Shown here: one piece after another, positions 1 to 8,647 of the stretch
How the letters are laid out: every line of letters begins with the position of its first letter
Position numbering within the stretch: the first letter of the stretch is position 1
Notes under the pieces: generated by a model
Database searches by the model: none
What the model was told of the DNA's origin: nothing
What the model saw: only the letters and a program-made list of their open reading frames with translations
Source of the DNA: Mycobacterium palustre
GTDB lineage: Bacteria > Actinomycetota > Actinomycetes > Mycobacteriales > Mycobacteriaceae
Length of the DNA stretch: 64,000 nucleotides
NCBI RefSeq assembly: GCF_002101785.1
Contig: NZ_LQPJ01000151.1
Coordinates: 1 to 64,000 of the forward strand
Reading direction: 5' to 3'
Translations under genes and position numbers: made by a program

Positions 1-699
1 GGGATCGGCCAGGCGGGGGTGAACGGCGGTAACGGCGGCAACGGCGGCAACGGGGGGGCCGGCGGTTTCCTGCTCGGTGACGGCGCGGCCGGCGGCGCCG
101 GCGGGGCAAGTTCGTTCGGCAACGGCGGTAACGGCGGCGCCGGCGGCGGCGCCGGCTACGCACACCTCGGCGGGCCCACCGACTTCATGGCCAGACCCGG
201 GAATGGGGGCAATGGCGGCGCCAGCACCAGCGCGAGCGGCACCGGCGGCGCCGGCGGCACCGGCGGGTCCGGCATCTTCCTCGCCGGCAACGGCGGCGAC
301 GGGGGCGACGGCTTCAACGGCGGTAACGGCGGCACCGGCGGATCGGTCTTCAACAACGACCTGGGCGGCTTCTTCGCCGTCAATGGCGGCACCGGCGGCG
401 CCGGCGGGGACGGCCTCGGCGGCCACGGCGGCAACGGCGGCAACGGCGGCAACGCGTTCCTGGGCGGCTACAACTTCCTGCATCCCTTCTACGTCGAGGC
501 CCAAGAAAGCGACAACGCGGTCAACGACCTCTTCGCCGCCATCCTCACGAACTACCTGAACGGGGGCGTCGTCACCGGTGGTGCCGGCGGTGCGGGCGGT
601 GCCGGTGTGCCTGGTGGTGCCGGCGGTGCCGGCGGCCTGGCCATCAATTTGATGGGCGGCATCGCGATAAATGGAGCCCCGGGTGCACCGGGATTGTGA
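1..699 (+). CDS. PE_PGRS family protein, C-terminal part (5' end outside window)
   Basis: The reading frame is open from base 1, so the start and the PE domain lie upstream. What is visible is a glycine/asparagine/alanine-rich PGRS region built of GGNGG and GGAGG units. A non-repetitive stretch of about 35 residues (around nt 463-567, rich in aromatic and acidic residues) interrupts it, then the repeats resume to the stop. PE_PGRS proteins are typically exported through ESX-5 and associate with the cell surface; the function of this one is unknown. The base repetition makes assembly errors possible. Confidence 0.85.
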   Translation, partial: GIGQAGVNGGNGGNGGNGGAGGFLLGDGAAGGAGGASSFGNGGNGGAGGGAGYAHLGGPTDFMARPGNGGNGGASTSASGTGGAGGTGGSGIFLAGNGGDGGDGFNGGNGGTGGSVFNNDLGGFFAVNGGTGGAGGDGLGGHGGNGGNGGNAFLGGYNFLHPFYVEAQESDNAVNDLFAAILTNYLNGGVVTGGAGGAGGAGVPGGAGGAGGLAINLMGGIAINGAPGAPGL

Positions 700-780
700 G
701 CGATCTGCGTTTCGATCGCGTCGGGTCATGACGGCTACGCGGCGGCCTAACGGCGGCGCGGCGGCCATCGGAGGTCGACG

Positions 781-2199
781 ATGGCCCTGATCGCCGCGCC
801 AGGCGCGCTGGCCGCGGCGGCGGCGGATCTGGCGGGTTTGGGCTCGTCGATCGAAGCGGCTCACGCGGCGGCTGCGGCGGCGACGACGTCGGTGGTCGCC
901 GCGGCGGGCGACGAGGTGTCGGCGGCGATCGCAAAGGTGTTTTCTGATGTCGGGGCGCAGTTTCAGGCGTTGAGCGCGCGGGCCGCGGCGTTTCACAGCG
1001 ACTTCGTCCAGTTGTTGGCCGGTGCGGGCGGTTCGTACGCGAGCGCGGAGGCGGCGAACGTCTCGCCGCTGAATGCCGTCGCGGCCGCGATCAGCGCTCG
1101 GGCGGCCGCGGCGGATCCGATCATCGGCAACAACCTGATGGACGTGGGCATCCGGATCAACGAGATCGGCGGCGTGCTTCAACAGGGTGACCTGATCGAG
1201 CTGACCGGCGGCATGATTGGCAACGGCGCCAACGGCACGGCCGCGCACCCCAACGGCTACAACGGCGGATGGCTGTTCGGCAACGGCGGAAACGGGGTCA
1301 ACGGCGGCAACGGAGGAAACGCCGGTTTCTTCGGCAACGGCGGAGCCGGGGCCCCCGGCGCCCCCGGACAGGCCGGCGGGAACGGTGGGGACGCGATTTT
1401 CATCGGCAACGGCGGGCCCGGTGGCGCCGGCGGGGCCAACGGCCTTCTCGGCGGCGGTGCCGGCGGTAACGGCGGTAACGGCGGGTTCCTGTTCGGCAAC
1501 GGCGGCGCCGGTGGCGCCGGCGGCGCCGCGAGCCTGGGCAACGGCGGGGCCGGCGGCAACGGCGGCAGCATCGGCCTATTCGGCACGCCGGGCAACGGCG
1601 GCGCGGGCGGATCCAGCGCGGCCGGCATCGGCGGCGCCGGCGGGAACGGCGGCAACGGCGACTACAGCGGCGGTCATGGCGGGACCGGTGGGGACGGCTT
1701 CCTCGGCGGCGGGGCCGGCGGCAACGGCGGGAGCGCGTTCGCCGACGGCTTCGGCTTCTCTATCACCGGCGGGGACGGCGGCAACGGCGGTAACGGCACC
1801 GGCCCGGTCGCGTCCGGCGGCGCCGGCGGCAACGGTGGTGACGCGGTGATGGGAAACTATCCCTTCGGCACGCTGGGCAGCGCCACCGGCGGCGACGGCG
1901 GCACGGGCGGGATCGGCGGCACGAATGGCGGCGCCGGCAACGGGGGCCCCGGCGGCAACGGCGGCGCGGCCTTCGACTACGCCGGGGGAACGGCCACCGG
2001 CGGCCACGGCGGGGCCGGCGGCGCCTCGGCCAACGGCGGGCTGCTCGGGACGTTCGGGGTCGGCGGCAACGGCGGTACCGGCGGCAACGCCTACGCGATC
2101 TCGGGGGCGACCGCCATCGGCGGGACCGGCGGGGCCGGCGGCCAAGGCCCGAACGGCAACGGCTCCGCGGGCGCCGACGGCACCCCCGAGACGGTGTAG
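781..2199 (+). CDS. PE_PGRS family protein, complete
   Basis: 472 residues. Residues 1-95 form a PE-type helical domain, but it begins MALIAAPGAL rather than the usual MSFVIAAPE, so the family's N-terminal residues are shortened. A linker follows at about 96-145, and the rest is a GGNGG/GGAGG repeat region. The ATG is preceded by GGAGG with 6 nt spacing, and an in-frame TAA lies 33 nt upstream, so no longer start is possible. It lies 81 bp after another PE_PGRS gene in the same orientation and 91 bp before bioF. ESX-5-dependent export is inferred from the family. Confidence 0.88.
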   Translation: MALIAAPGALAAAAADLAGLGSSIEAAHAAAAAATTSVVAAAGDEVSAAIAKVFSDVGAQFQALSARAAAFHSDFVQLLAGAGGSYASAEAANVSPLNAVAAAISARAAAADPIIGNNLMDVGIRINEIGGVLQQGDLIELTGGMIGNGANGTAAHPNGYNGGWLFGNGGNGVNGGNGGNAGFFGNGGAGAPGAPGQAGGNGGDAIFIGNGGPGGAGGANGLLGGGAGGNGGNGGFLFGNGGAGGAGGAASLGNGGAGGNGGSIGLFGTPGNGGAGGSSAAGIGGAGGNGGNGDYSGGHGGTGGDGFLGGGAGGNGGSAFADGFGFSITGGDGGNGGNGTGPVASGGAGGNGGDAVMGNYPFGTLGSATGGDGGTGGIGGTNGGAGNGGPGGNGGAAFDYAGGTATGGHGGAGGASANGGLLGTFGVGGNGGTGGNAYAISGATAIGGTGGAGGQGPNGNGSAGADGTPETV

Positions 2200-2290
2200 C
2201 GACCCGGCACCGACGGAAGCGCGTAGAGCTCGGCTGGCCGGATCACCTCGGCGACGGTCGCCGTTCGCGCGCCTCGTAGGCTGAGCGTCG

Positions 2291-3496
2291 ATGAGGGCAC
2301 CGATCGAGACTTCCCCGTTGGCCTGGCTGGAGGCGGTGGAACGGCAGCGCCGCGAGGCCGGGCTGCGCCGCTCCCTGCGGCCGCGTCCGGCGGTCGGCAC
2401 CGAGCTCGACCTGGCGTCCAACGACTACCTGGGCCTCTCGCAGCACCCCGACGTGATCGAGGGTGGGGTTGCGGCGCTGCGCATGTGGGGGGCCGGCGCC
2501 ACCGGGTCGCGCCTGGTCACCGGCGACACCGAGCTGCACCAGGAATTCGAGTCGGAGCTGGCCGGATACGTCGGCGCCGCCTCGGGCCTGCTGTTCTCCT
2601 CGGGATACGCCGCCAACCTCGGCGCCGTCGTCGGCTTGTCCGGGCGCGGCTCGCTGCTGGTGTCCGACGCGTACGCGCACGCCTCGCTGGTGGACGCCTG
2701 CCGGCTGTCGCGGGCCCGGGTGGTGGTGACGCCACACCGCGACGTCGCCGCGGTGGACGCGGCCCTGGCGTCGCGCGACGAGGAACGCGCCCTCGTCATC
2801 ACGGAGTCGGTCTTCAGCACCGACGGTGCGCTGGCGCCGCTGCGCGAACTGCACGACGTGTGCCGCCGGCGCGGCGCGCTGCTGATCGTCGACGAGGCGC
2901 ACGGCCTGGGCGTGCGGGGTGGCGGGCGCGGGCTGCTGCACGAGGCGGGGCTGGCGGGGGCCCCCGACGTCGTGATGACCACGACGCTGTCCAAGGCCCT
3001 GGGCAGCCAGGGCGGCGCGGTGCTCGGACCGGCGGCGGTGCGCGCGCACCTGATCGACGCGGCCCGGACGTTCATCTTCGACACCGGCCTGGCGCCGGCG
3101 GCGGTGGGCGCCGCGCGGGCCGCGCTCGAGGTGTTGCGCGCCGAGACGTGGCGGCCGGAGGCGGTGCTGCGGCACGCGCGGTTCCTCGCCGAGGTCTGCG
3201 ATGTGGCGCGCGGCGACGATGCGGGCCGCGCAGCGGCGCGAGGCGGAGGCGGGCAATCGGGCTCCGACGCGCCGCAGTCCGCGGTGGTGTCGGTGATCCT
3301 GGGCGACCCGGGGGTGGCGGTGGCCGCCGCGACGGCCTGCCTGGACGCCGGGGTGAAGGTGGGCTGCTTCCGGCCCCCGACGGTGCCCGCCGGGACGTCG
3401 CGGCTGCGGCTCACCGCGCGGGCGTCCCTGGACGCCGCCGAACTCGAGACCGCGCGCCGGGTGCTGACGGACGTGCTCACCGCGGGTCGCCGTTGA
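2291..3496 (+). CDS. bioF: 8-amino-7-oxononanoate synthase
   Basis: PLP enzyme of biotin synthesis that condenses pimeloyl thioester with L-alanine. The fold-type I signatures are visible: SNDYLGL near residue 39, a glycine-rich ATGSRL, DEAHGLGV, and the Schiff-base lysine in TTLSKALGSQGG. At 401 residues it is about 15 longer than M. tuberculosis BioF1. The extra length is an Ala/Gly/Arg-rich insertion around residues 307-323, where the DNA matches a dispersed repeat (see 3211-3258). The TGA stop overlaps the bioD start. bioA, which precedes bioF1 in H37Rv, is not present here. Confidence 0.95.
   Translation: MRAPIETSPLAWLEAVERQRREAGLRRSLRPRPAVGTELDLASNDYLGLSQHPDVIEGGVAALRMWGAGATGSRLVTGDTELHQEFESELAGYVGAASGLLFSSGYAANLGAVVGLSGRGSLLVSDAYAHASLVDACRLSRARVVVTPHRDVAAVDAALASRDEERALVITESVFSTDGALAPLRELHDVCRRRGALLIVDEAHGLGVRGGGRGLLHEAGLAGAPDVVMTTTLSKALGSQGGAVLGPAAVRAHLIDAARTFIFDTGLAPAAVGAARAALEVLRAETWRPEAVLRHARFLAEVCDVARGDDAGRAAARGGGGQSGSDAPQSAVVSVILGDPGVAVAAATACLDAGVKVGCFRPPTVPAGTSRLRLTARASLDAAELETARRVLTDVLTAGRR
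3211..3258 (+). repeat. MIRU-like element inserted in bioF
   Basis: About 48 bp resembling, at roughly three bases in four, the 57-bp tandem units at 59105-59280 read on the minus strand. Shared blocks are CGGCGAC.ATGCGG, CCGC, GCGG and a closing CGGGCAATC. It falls exactly where this BioF has extra residues compared with M. tuberculosis, so it looks like an in-frame insertion. Confidence 0.5.
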
Positions 3497-4173
3497 CCGT
3501 CCTCGTCGTCACCGGCACCGGCACCGGGGTCGGGAAGACGGTCGTCACCGCGGCGCTGGCCAGCCACGCCCGCCAGGCGGGCCTCGACGTGGCGGTGTGC
3601 AAACCCGTCCAGACCGGCACCGAGGCCGGCGACGACGACCTCGCCGAGGTGGCGCGGCTGTCGGGGGTCACCGAGCTATCCGGGCTGGCCCGCTACCCGC
3701 AGCCGCTGGCGCCGGCGGCCGCCGCCGAGCTCGCCGGGAGCCCGCTGCCCACCGGTGAGCAGGTGGTGCGGCTCGTCCGCGGCCTGGACCGCCCCGGCCG
3801 GCTGGCCCTGGTCGAGGGGGCCGGCGGGCTGCTGGTGGAACTCGCCGACGGCGGCGTCACGCTCCGCGACCTCGCCGTCGAGCTGCGCGCCGCCGCGCTG
3901 GTCGTCGTCGGCGCCGAGCTGGGCACCCTCAACCACACCGCCCTGACGCTGGAAGCGCTTGCGGCACAAGGTGTTCGGTCCGCCGGGCTGGTGATCGGCA
4001 GCTGGCCGACAAAGCCCGGGTTCGCGGAGTCCTCCAACCGGTCGGCGCTGGCCCGGCTGGCGCCGGTGCGGGCCGCGCTCCCGGCCGGGGCCGCGGCGCT
4101 GGACCGCGCCGCCTTCGCGGCCATGAGCGCCGCGGCGTTCGACCGCGACTGGGTCACCTCGGTGGTGCGCTGA
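3493..4173 (+). CDS. bioD: Dethiobiotin synthetase
   Basis: ATP-dependent carboxylation of 7,8-diaminononanoate, forming the ureido ring of dethiobiotin. The P-loop TGTGTGVGKT is at residues 7-16, followed by CKPVQTG and EGAGGLLVEL. The start is TTG, overlapping the bioF stop as TTGA. This gives 226 residues, the same length as the M. tuberculosis enzyme, and no ATG fits. The stop shares one base with the next gene's ATG (TGATG), so bioF-bioD-RNA-ligase-like is one translationally coupled unit. Confidence 0.95.
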   Translation: MTVLVVTGTGTGVGKTVVTAALASHARQAGLDVAVCKPVQTGTEAGDDDLAEVARLSGVTELSGLARYPQPLAPAAAAELAGSPLPTGEQVVRLVRGLDRPGRLALVEGAGGLLVELADGGVTLRDLAVELRAAALVVVGAELGTLNHTALTLEALAAQGVRSAGLVIGSWPTKPGFAESSNRSALARLAPVRAALPAGAAALDRAAFAAMSAAAFDRDWVTSVVR

Positions 4174-4682
4174 TGGTGCACTCGCTCGAGCTGGTCTTCG
4201 ACGGCGATACCGAGGCGGCGATCCGCCGCATCTGGGAGGGGCTGGCCCGGGCCGGCATCCCCAGCCAGGCGCCGGCCAGCCGGCCGCACGTGACGCTGGC
4301 CGTCGCCGAGAACATCGCCCCCGACGTCGACGAGCTGCTGGGCCCGGTCGCCGCACGGTTGCCGCTGCACTGCGCGATCGGCGCGCCGGTGCTGTTCGGC
4401 CGCGCCAACGTCGTGTTCGCGCGCCTCATCGTGCCGACCAGCGGGCTGCTGGCCCTGCACGCCGAGGTGCACCGGCTGTGCGCGGCGCACCTGGCGCCGG
4501 CGCCGATGTCCAACAGCCTGCCCGGCCAGTGGACCGCGCACGTCACGCTGGCGCGCCGCGTCGGCGGCGCCCAGCTGGGGCGGGCGCTGCGCATCGCGGG
4601 CCGGCCGCCGCAGATGAACGGATGCTTCGCGGGCCTGCGCCGCTGGGACGGCAACCGGAAGGTCGAATACCTGCTGGGTTGA
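4173..4682 (+). CDS. 2'-5' RNA ligase / phosphoesterase superfamily protein (Rv1571-like)
   Basis: 169 residues with the two short H-x-T/S-like tetrads of the 2H phosphoesterase fold: RPHVTLAVAE near residue 43 and AHVTLARRV near residue 124. The family includes bacterial 2'-5' RNA ligases and cyclic phosphodiesterases; the substrate here is unknown. It directly follows bioD, as Rv1571 does in M. tuberculosis, and may simply ride on the biotin operon. It converges on the minus-strand membrane module with a 12-bp gap. Confidence 0.8.
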   Translation: MVHSLELVFDGDTEAAIRRIWEGLARAGIPSQAPASRPHVTLAVAENIAPDVDELLGPVAARLPLHCAIGAPVLFGRANVVFARLIVPTSGLLALHAEVHRLCAAHLAPAPMSNSLPGQWTAHVTLARRVGGAQLGRALRIAGRPPQMNGCFAGLRRWDGNRKVEYLLG

Positions 4683-4694
4683 TGGCGGCGACCG

Positions 4695-6059
4695 CTAGCC
4701 GCCGAACAGCAGATACAGCCCCGTGAACGTGTAGCCCACCATCACCAGCATCATCGTGAGCTGCCCGGTGAGCTGATGACCGGGCGGCAGCAGCCGCACG
4801 GCCCTGTCGTGGGCGGCGACGACCGCCACGATGTGGCCGGTGACCACGCAGGCCACCTTGATCGCGGACAGCACCGGCGGATGCATCGACAGCACATAGG
4901 CGACGTGCTGGTGCGCCAGCCCGAGCGGGTTCCAGCCGCGGCCGAACGGGTCGGCCAGCGCGAAAACCGCCTGCTGCCCGCGCTCCACCAGGTAGGTCAG
5001 GTAGTGGGCGAAGATGTAGCCCACCACGATCGGGATCAACGAATGCGCCATCTGCCCGGGCAGGGCGCGGCGCCGTTCGCGGTCCACGCCACCGGTGGCG
5101 CGCGCGGCCAGCGAAAAACTCACCCCCACAACCGAAATGAACACGATCAGCCCGACGGTGCGCAGCACCGACGACGACGTCGTCGGCGACAGGCCAAAGC
5201 CGTGGGTGAGCCGATCGGCGAACCCGCGCCACGTGGGCGAGGCCGAGAAGCTGTCGAAGGCGGTCGACCCGAGCAGCACCGCCAGCATCACGACGACGCC
5301 GGGCCGCACCGGCAGCGACGGCAGGTGGTCCAGCGGGTTGCCGATCACGACCCTGCCGGTGTCCGGGTTGCGGCGAAACGCGCACAACCGCGACACCGCC
5401 ATGCTGTACACGCCGAACGGGTCGGCCCGGGCCAGCCACCGCGGCCCGCACAGCCACGCCCCGACCAGCATCACCGCGGCGTACGCCAGCAGCCACGCCT
5501 TGACCCCCGGCAGCGACGCCGAGTTCGGGCTGGCCAGCTCCATCCACACGAACGCGAACAGCCCCAGCGCCGCCGGGCGATAGCCCCACCGATCCGGATA
5601 GGACAGCCGCGGCCGCCCTAGGCGACCCGGCGCGATTCGTCGCGCCAGCAGGTACACCGAGCGCATCGGGGAGATCACCCGCCACACCGGCCCGAACGTC
5701 AGCGACAGCGCCACCAGCCCAACCCACAACAGCACGTAGAACGCGCCGAGCAGGCCGTTGGACTCCGTCTGCGGACCGAACAGGCCGGCCGCCACCACCC
5801 AGGCCGCGAACACCAGCGCCACCCCGGCGGCGACCCAGCGGGTCACCCGGGCGTCGACGAACGAGGTCACCCACCCCGGCAGCGGGTGGCCGGGCTTGGC
5901 CGGGTCGAACCGCGGCCGCCGCCACGCGAACGCCACCAGCGCGAACGTGAACGTCAACGCCCACGCGGCCCCGACCATCGCGTACATGTACGGCACCGGT
6001 AGGTCCCCCGAGCCGCCGAGGCCGTGCGCCAGCACCGCCGTCGCGCCGCGGGCGCTCAC
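4695..6059 (-). CDS. Polytopic membrane protein, last gene of a cupredoxin-linked module
   Basis: 454 residues with about ten to twelve predicted transmembrane helices and no family I can name. The C-terminal third carries several histidines in or near helices (HQH, SMHPP, TGH, AAHDR) and an APFGRGWNP-like loop. GTG at 6059 overlaps the preceding gene's stop (GTGA), so it is coupled to the cupredoxin-like gene. Histidine-bearing helices together with a cupredoxin partner suggest metal handling or electron transfer at the cytoplasmic membrane; this is inference only. Confidence 0.75.
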   Translation of the reverse strand: MSARGATAVLAHGLGGSGDLPVPYMYAMVGAAWALTFTFALVAFAWRRPRFDPAKPGHPLPGWVTSFVDARVTRWVAAGVALVFAAWVVAAGLFGPQTESNGLLGAFYVLLWVGLVALSLTFGPVWRVISPMRSVYLLARRIAPGRLGRPRLSYPDRWGYRPAALGLFAFVWMELASPNSASLPGVKAWLLAYAAVMLVGAWLCGPRWLARADPFGVYSMAVSRLCAFRRNPDTGRVVIGNPLDHLPSLPVRPGVVVMLAVLLGSTAFDSFSASPTWRGFADRLTHGFGLSPTTSSSVLRTVGLIVFISVVGVSFSLAARATGGVDRERRRALPGQMAHSLIPIVVGYIFAHYLTYLVERGQQAVFALADPFGRGWNPLGLAHQHVAYVLSMHPPVLSAIKVACVVTGHIVAVVAAHDRAVRLLPPGHQLTGQLTMMLVMVGYTFTGLYLLFGG

Positions 6060-6442
6060 GGCTGGACGTGGATCGTCGCGATCGTGCGGTCCAGGTGGTG
6101 CAGCTCGACCTCGACGTTGCCGGGGACGTCGACGCTGAACTGGAAGGTTTGGTTGGGCGCGGCCGCGACCTGGAACTTGTGGTCGGGCGTGGAATGCACG
6201 TGCAGCTCGTCGGTGGCGTCGCTGGTGACCCGCAGGGTGATCGGCTGGCCCACCCTGGCCTGCAGCGTGGCATTGGTCGGACTCACCTGCCCCTTGGCGA
6301 CGGTGACGTCGATCGTCGGGCCGGCGGCCGGGGCCTGGCCCTGCGGCTGGCCCTGCGGCTGGTTGTGCGAACCGCCGCACGCGATCGGGGCCCACAGGAG
6401 CGCCACGACCCACGCGGCGGCGAGGGCGCTACGAATCCTCAT
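6056..6442 (-). CDS. Secreted or lipid-anchored cupredoxin-like protein
   Basis: 128 residues. It has an N-terminal signal segment (about 1-22) ending at a cysteine (PIACGG), an imperfect lipobox with proline at -3, so lipid anchoring is uncertain. A Gln/Pro-rich linker follows, then a beta-rich domain (about 42-128) of cupredoxin type with histidines in ELHVHSTPDH and VELHHLD. The full type-1 copper Cys-Met set is not evident, so copper binding is unproven. It lies 3 bp after the 617-residue membrane gene and overlaps the next gene by 4 bp. Confidence 0.72.
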   Translation of the reverse strand: MRIRSALAAAWVVALLWAPIACGGSHNQPQGQPQGQAPAAGPTIDVTVAKGQVSPTNATLQARVGQPITLRVTSDATDELHVHSTPDHKFQVAAAPNQTFQFSVDVPGNVEVELHHLDRTIATIHVQP

Positions 6443-6445
6443 CCG

Positions 6446-8299
6446 CTACGCCGCCCTGGGAGCGCCCGGCAGTGGCTGCTTTTCCTCGACCGGCTCCGGC
6501 TCGCCCACGGCGTTGTTCAGGCGACCGGCACCCCAGGTCAGCGCCGAGATCACCATCAGCGTCAGGACGAGCACCACGATCCCGCCGGCGGTGAACAGCC
6601 AGGCCGGCGCGCTCTGGTCGCGTTCGCGCTGCAGGATGGTGACCTCCAGGACGAAGGGCCGGGTGCTGGACGCCAACGCGGGGGCCTCGGGCGCGGGGAT
6701 GGCGTCGTCGGCCGGCTCGTAGATCGGCACCGCCGTCAACGTGTAGCCGTCCTGAACCCGCAGCAGCGTCTTCCACGATCCCCAGACCGGCACCGGCTGG
6801 GTGGACCGATAATGGCCCGGGCCGACCTTGTCGAGCCGGTCGATCGCCAGGCCGCGGTTGTTCTCCATCCGTCCCTGCCAGGACAGGATCGTCAGCCAGT
6901 CCGGGTCGTCGCTGACCATGCCCGCCGGGGCGAGCTGCACGTCCGCAGACACCATGCGCTGACCCGGGGGACCGGGCTGGTCCGTCAACGTGACCGCCGC
7001 GGAGTTGTGTTGCGGCACGACGATGTGCAGCCCGTTGGCCACCGCGCCGCCGATCACCACGACGGTCAGCGCCACGGCCGCGATGCCGAGCCGGCGCCCG
7101 GGCAGCCGCTGCCCGGTGAGCACCATGCCGAACATCGCGCCGCATACCCCGGTCAGCACCGCCACCGGGATCGACATCGCCAGCGCCTCGCCCCACATCC
7201 GCGTGGGCCAGGGGTAGTGGTAGACCGCGCCGATCCACAGCGACTCGAGCCACAGCCCGACGGTGGCGACGGCGAGCCCGGACACGGCGCCGAACGCGAT
7301 CGGGCGCTTGATCAACGGGGTCAGCGCCACCAGCTCGACGACGAGCGCGGGACCGAGGTACAGCGGGAACCAGTTGATCGGGGCGCCCAGGATGGGCCCG
7401 ACCAGCAGCGCGACGATGCCCCGCAGCGCGATCGCGAACACGGCCGCGACGATCGCGGCGCCGCGGCCCATGGTGATCCGGGCGGCGACGGCGGCAAGCG
7501 CGGCCGCCGCGGCGATCAGCATCGGCTGGAACACCAGCCGGAATTGCGGGACGCCGAAGTCGAATTCGATCTGGTAGACCGACAAGCCGATGAACAGCCC
7601 GCCGAAGGACAGGTAGCGCAGGAAGGTGATGAACGCGCCGTGGAACACCTCACCGGCCCCGGCATGCTGCGCCTCGCCCTCGCGCTCCAGCATCAGCACC
7701 GCGAACAGCGAAAAGCAGGCGCCCCCGATCATCATCAGATGCGTTGGGCCCCAAAGGGTTACGTCCTGCCCGAAGATCCGGTGCCAGATGTCGTCGAGGG
7801 GGAACCCGATCATCGCGTACATCCCGCAGCCGGCCATCAGCACGCCGCCGACCGGCGCGTGCCAGTTGCTCGTGATGCGCACCGCGGCCGGGCCCGGTTT
7901 GTCGAACGGCAGCACGATCGACAACATGCCCGCCAGGAAGATGCCGAACAGGCCGATGATGATGAAGTAGTGCGCCGGATTGGCCAGCGGGCCGGGATCG
8001 CGGCCATTGCCGATGTGCCAGCTGACGTCCCAGATGAATCCGAACAGCGCGCAGATGATGGAAGTGGTGAAGACCAGCACCGGCAGCGCCACCCAATTGG
8101 GGCGGTGGAATTTCTCGCCGAACTTGTCGGCGGCCCGGGTCAACCACTGGATCCGGTGCGTGCGGTGCGCGTGGCCGACCCACAGGATCACCGCGGCGAT
8201 CACGACGGCGGCGATCGACAGCCCGATCACCTGATTGAGGCCGGCGCCGCGCGCCGACGGTTCGGCCAGATACACCATTTCGGTTGCACTCATCGTCAT
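6446..8299 (-). CDS. Large polytopic membrane protein with extracytoplasmic domain
   Basis: 617 residues with about twelve helices between residues 20 and 430. An extracytoplasmic segment of about 140 residues follows, then a final helix near the C terminus. Paired Trp-His motifs lie at membrane boundaries (DVSWHIG, SNWHAPVGG, DDIWHRIF, WGPTHLMM), typical of metal or heme ligands. The extracytoplasmic part (GPGHYRSTQ, then WGSWKTLLRV) resembles FixH/YtkA-like beta domains. No characterised family is recognised. ATG 8293 is an alternative start two codons inside. Confidence 0.75.
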   Translation of the reverse strand: MTMSATEMVYLAEPSARGAGLNQVIGLSIAAVVIAAVILWVGHAHRTHRIQWLTRAADKFGEKFHRPNWVALPVLVFTTSIICALFGFIWDVSWHIGNGRDPGPLANPAHYFIIIGLFGIFLAGMLSIVLPFDKPGPAAVRITSNWHAPVGGVLMAGCGMYAMIGFPLDDIWHRIFGQDVTLWGPTHLMMIGGACFSLFAVLMLEREGEAQHAGAGEVFHGAFITFLRYLSFGGLFIGLSVYQIEFDFGVPQFRLVFQPMLIAAAAALAAVAARITMGRGAAIVAAVFAIALRGIVALLVGPILGAPINWFPLYLGPALVVELVALTPLIKRPIAFGAVSGLAVATVGLWLESLWIGAVYHYPWPTRMWGEALAMSIPVAVLTGVCGAMFGMVLTGQRLPGRRLGIAAVALTVVVIGGAVANGLHIVVPQHNSAAVTLTDQPGPPGQRMVSADVQLAPAGMVSDDPDWLTILSWQGRMENNRGLAIDRLDKVGPGHYRSTQPVPVWGSWKTLLRVQDGYTLTAVPIYEPADDAIPAPEAPALASSTRPFVLEVTILQRERDQSAPAWLFTAGGIVVLVLTLMVISALTWGAGRLNNAVGEPEPVEEKQPLPGAPRAA

Positions 8300-8350
8300 G
8301 CCCTCTCAACCGCGCCGGGCCGTCCCGGGACATTGGATCCGACGATCGCT

Positions 8351-8368
8351 CCTTACTTGGAGGTAAGG
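8351..8368. promoter_or_regulatory. Inverted repeat between genes of the membrane module
   Basis: CCTTAC-TTGGAG-GTAAGG is a perfect 6-bp inverted repeat with a 6-nt spacer. It sits in the 106-bp gap between the small first gene and the 617-residue membrane gene, 51 bp before the latter's start. It could be an operator or a processing hairpin, and no regulator is identified. Confidence 0.4.
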
Positions 8369-8405
8369 TCGCGACCGAGTTGATGATGCCCCGATTCGGC
8401 GCTCG

Positions 8406-8597
8406 TCAATCACGCTTTTCGTCGGCGGCGGCGCTGCGCCGCGCCTTGTCGGGGTCGCCGCCGTCGCGGCGGTCTTTGAGCGCGACGTAGAGGATCACCG
8501 CGACGACCACGACCGCGGGCAAGAAGGCGGGGATCGCCAGCAGCAGCATGTGGTGCGCCAGGTACTCGACGTGCGGTTGCGTCTCCCAAGCGGTCAT
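8406..8597 (-). CDS. Small single-helix membrane protein, first gene of the cupredoxin module
   Basis: 63 residues. The N-terminal stretch is histidine-bearing (PHVEYLAHHM), one strongly hydrophobic helix spans about residues 18-40, and a short charged cytoplasmic tail is rich in Lys, Arg and Asp. Size and layout resemble small accessory subunits of membrane oxidases, but no family is recognised. It reads away from bioB, and the two share a 136-bp divergent promoter region. Coding is supported by conserved strand and position at the head of the module and by the clear membrane profile. Confidence 0.6.
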   Translation of the reverse strand: MTAWETQPHVEYLAHHMLLLAIPAFLPAVVVVAVILYVALKDRRDGGDPDKARRSAAADEKRD

Positions 8598-8647
8598 TGT
8601 GCTGGCATACCCCGCTGGCGCCGTGTTGTGCGGCCGTTACCCTACTT

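Noticed and set aside
1257..2300. CRISPR-like or VNTR array in the PGRS region
   Set aside because: The periodicity is that of Gly-Gly-X coding repeats in a PE_PGRS gene, with irregular units and no spacer structure.
6068..8383. 771-residue open frame on the plus strand opposite the membrane module
   Set aside because: The composition is His/Arg/Gln/Asp-rich with no domain, and it mirrors the GC-rich third positions of the real minus-strand genes. It is a shadow frame.
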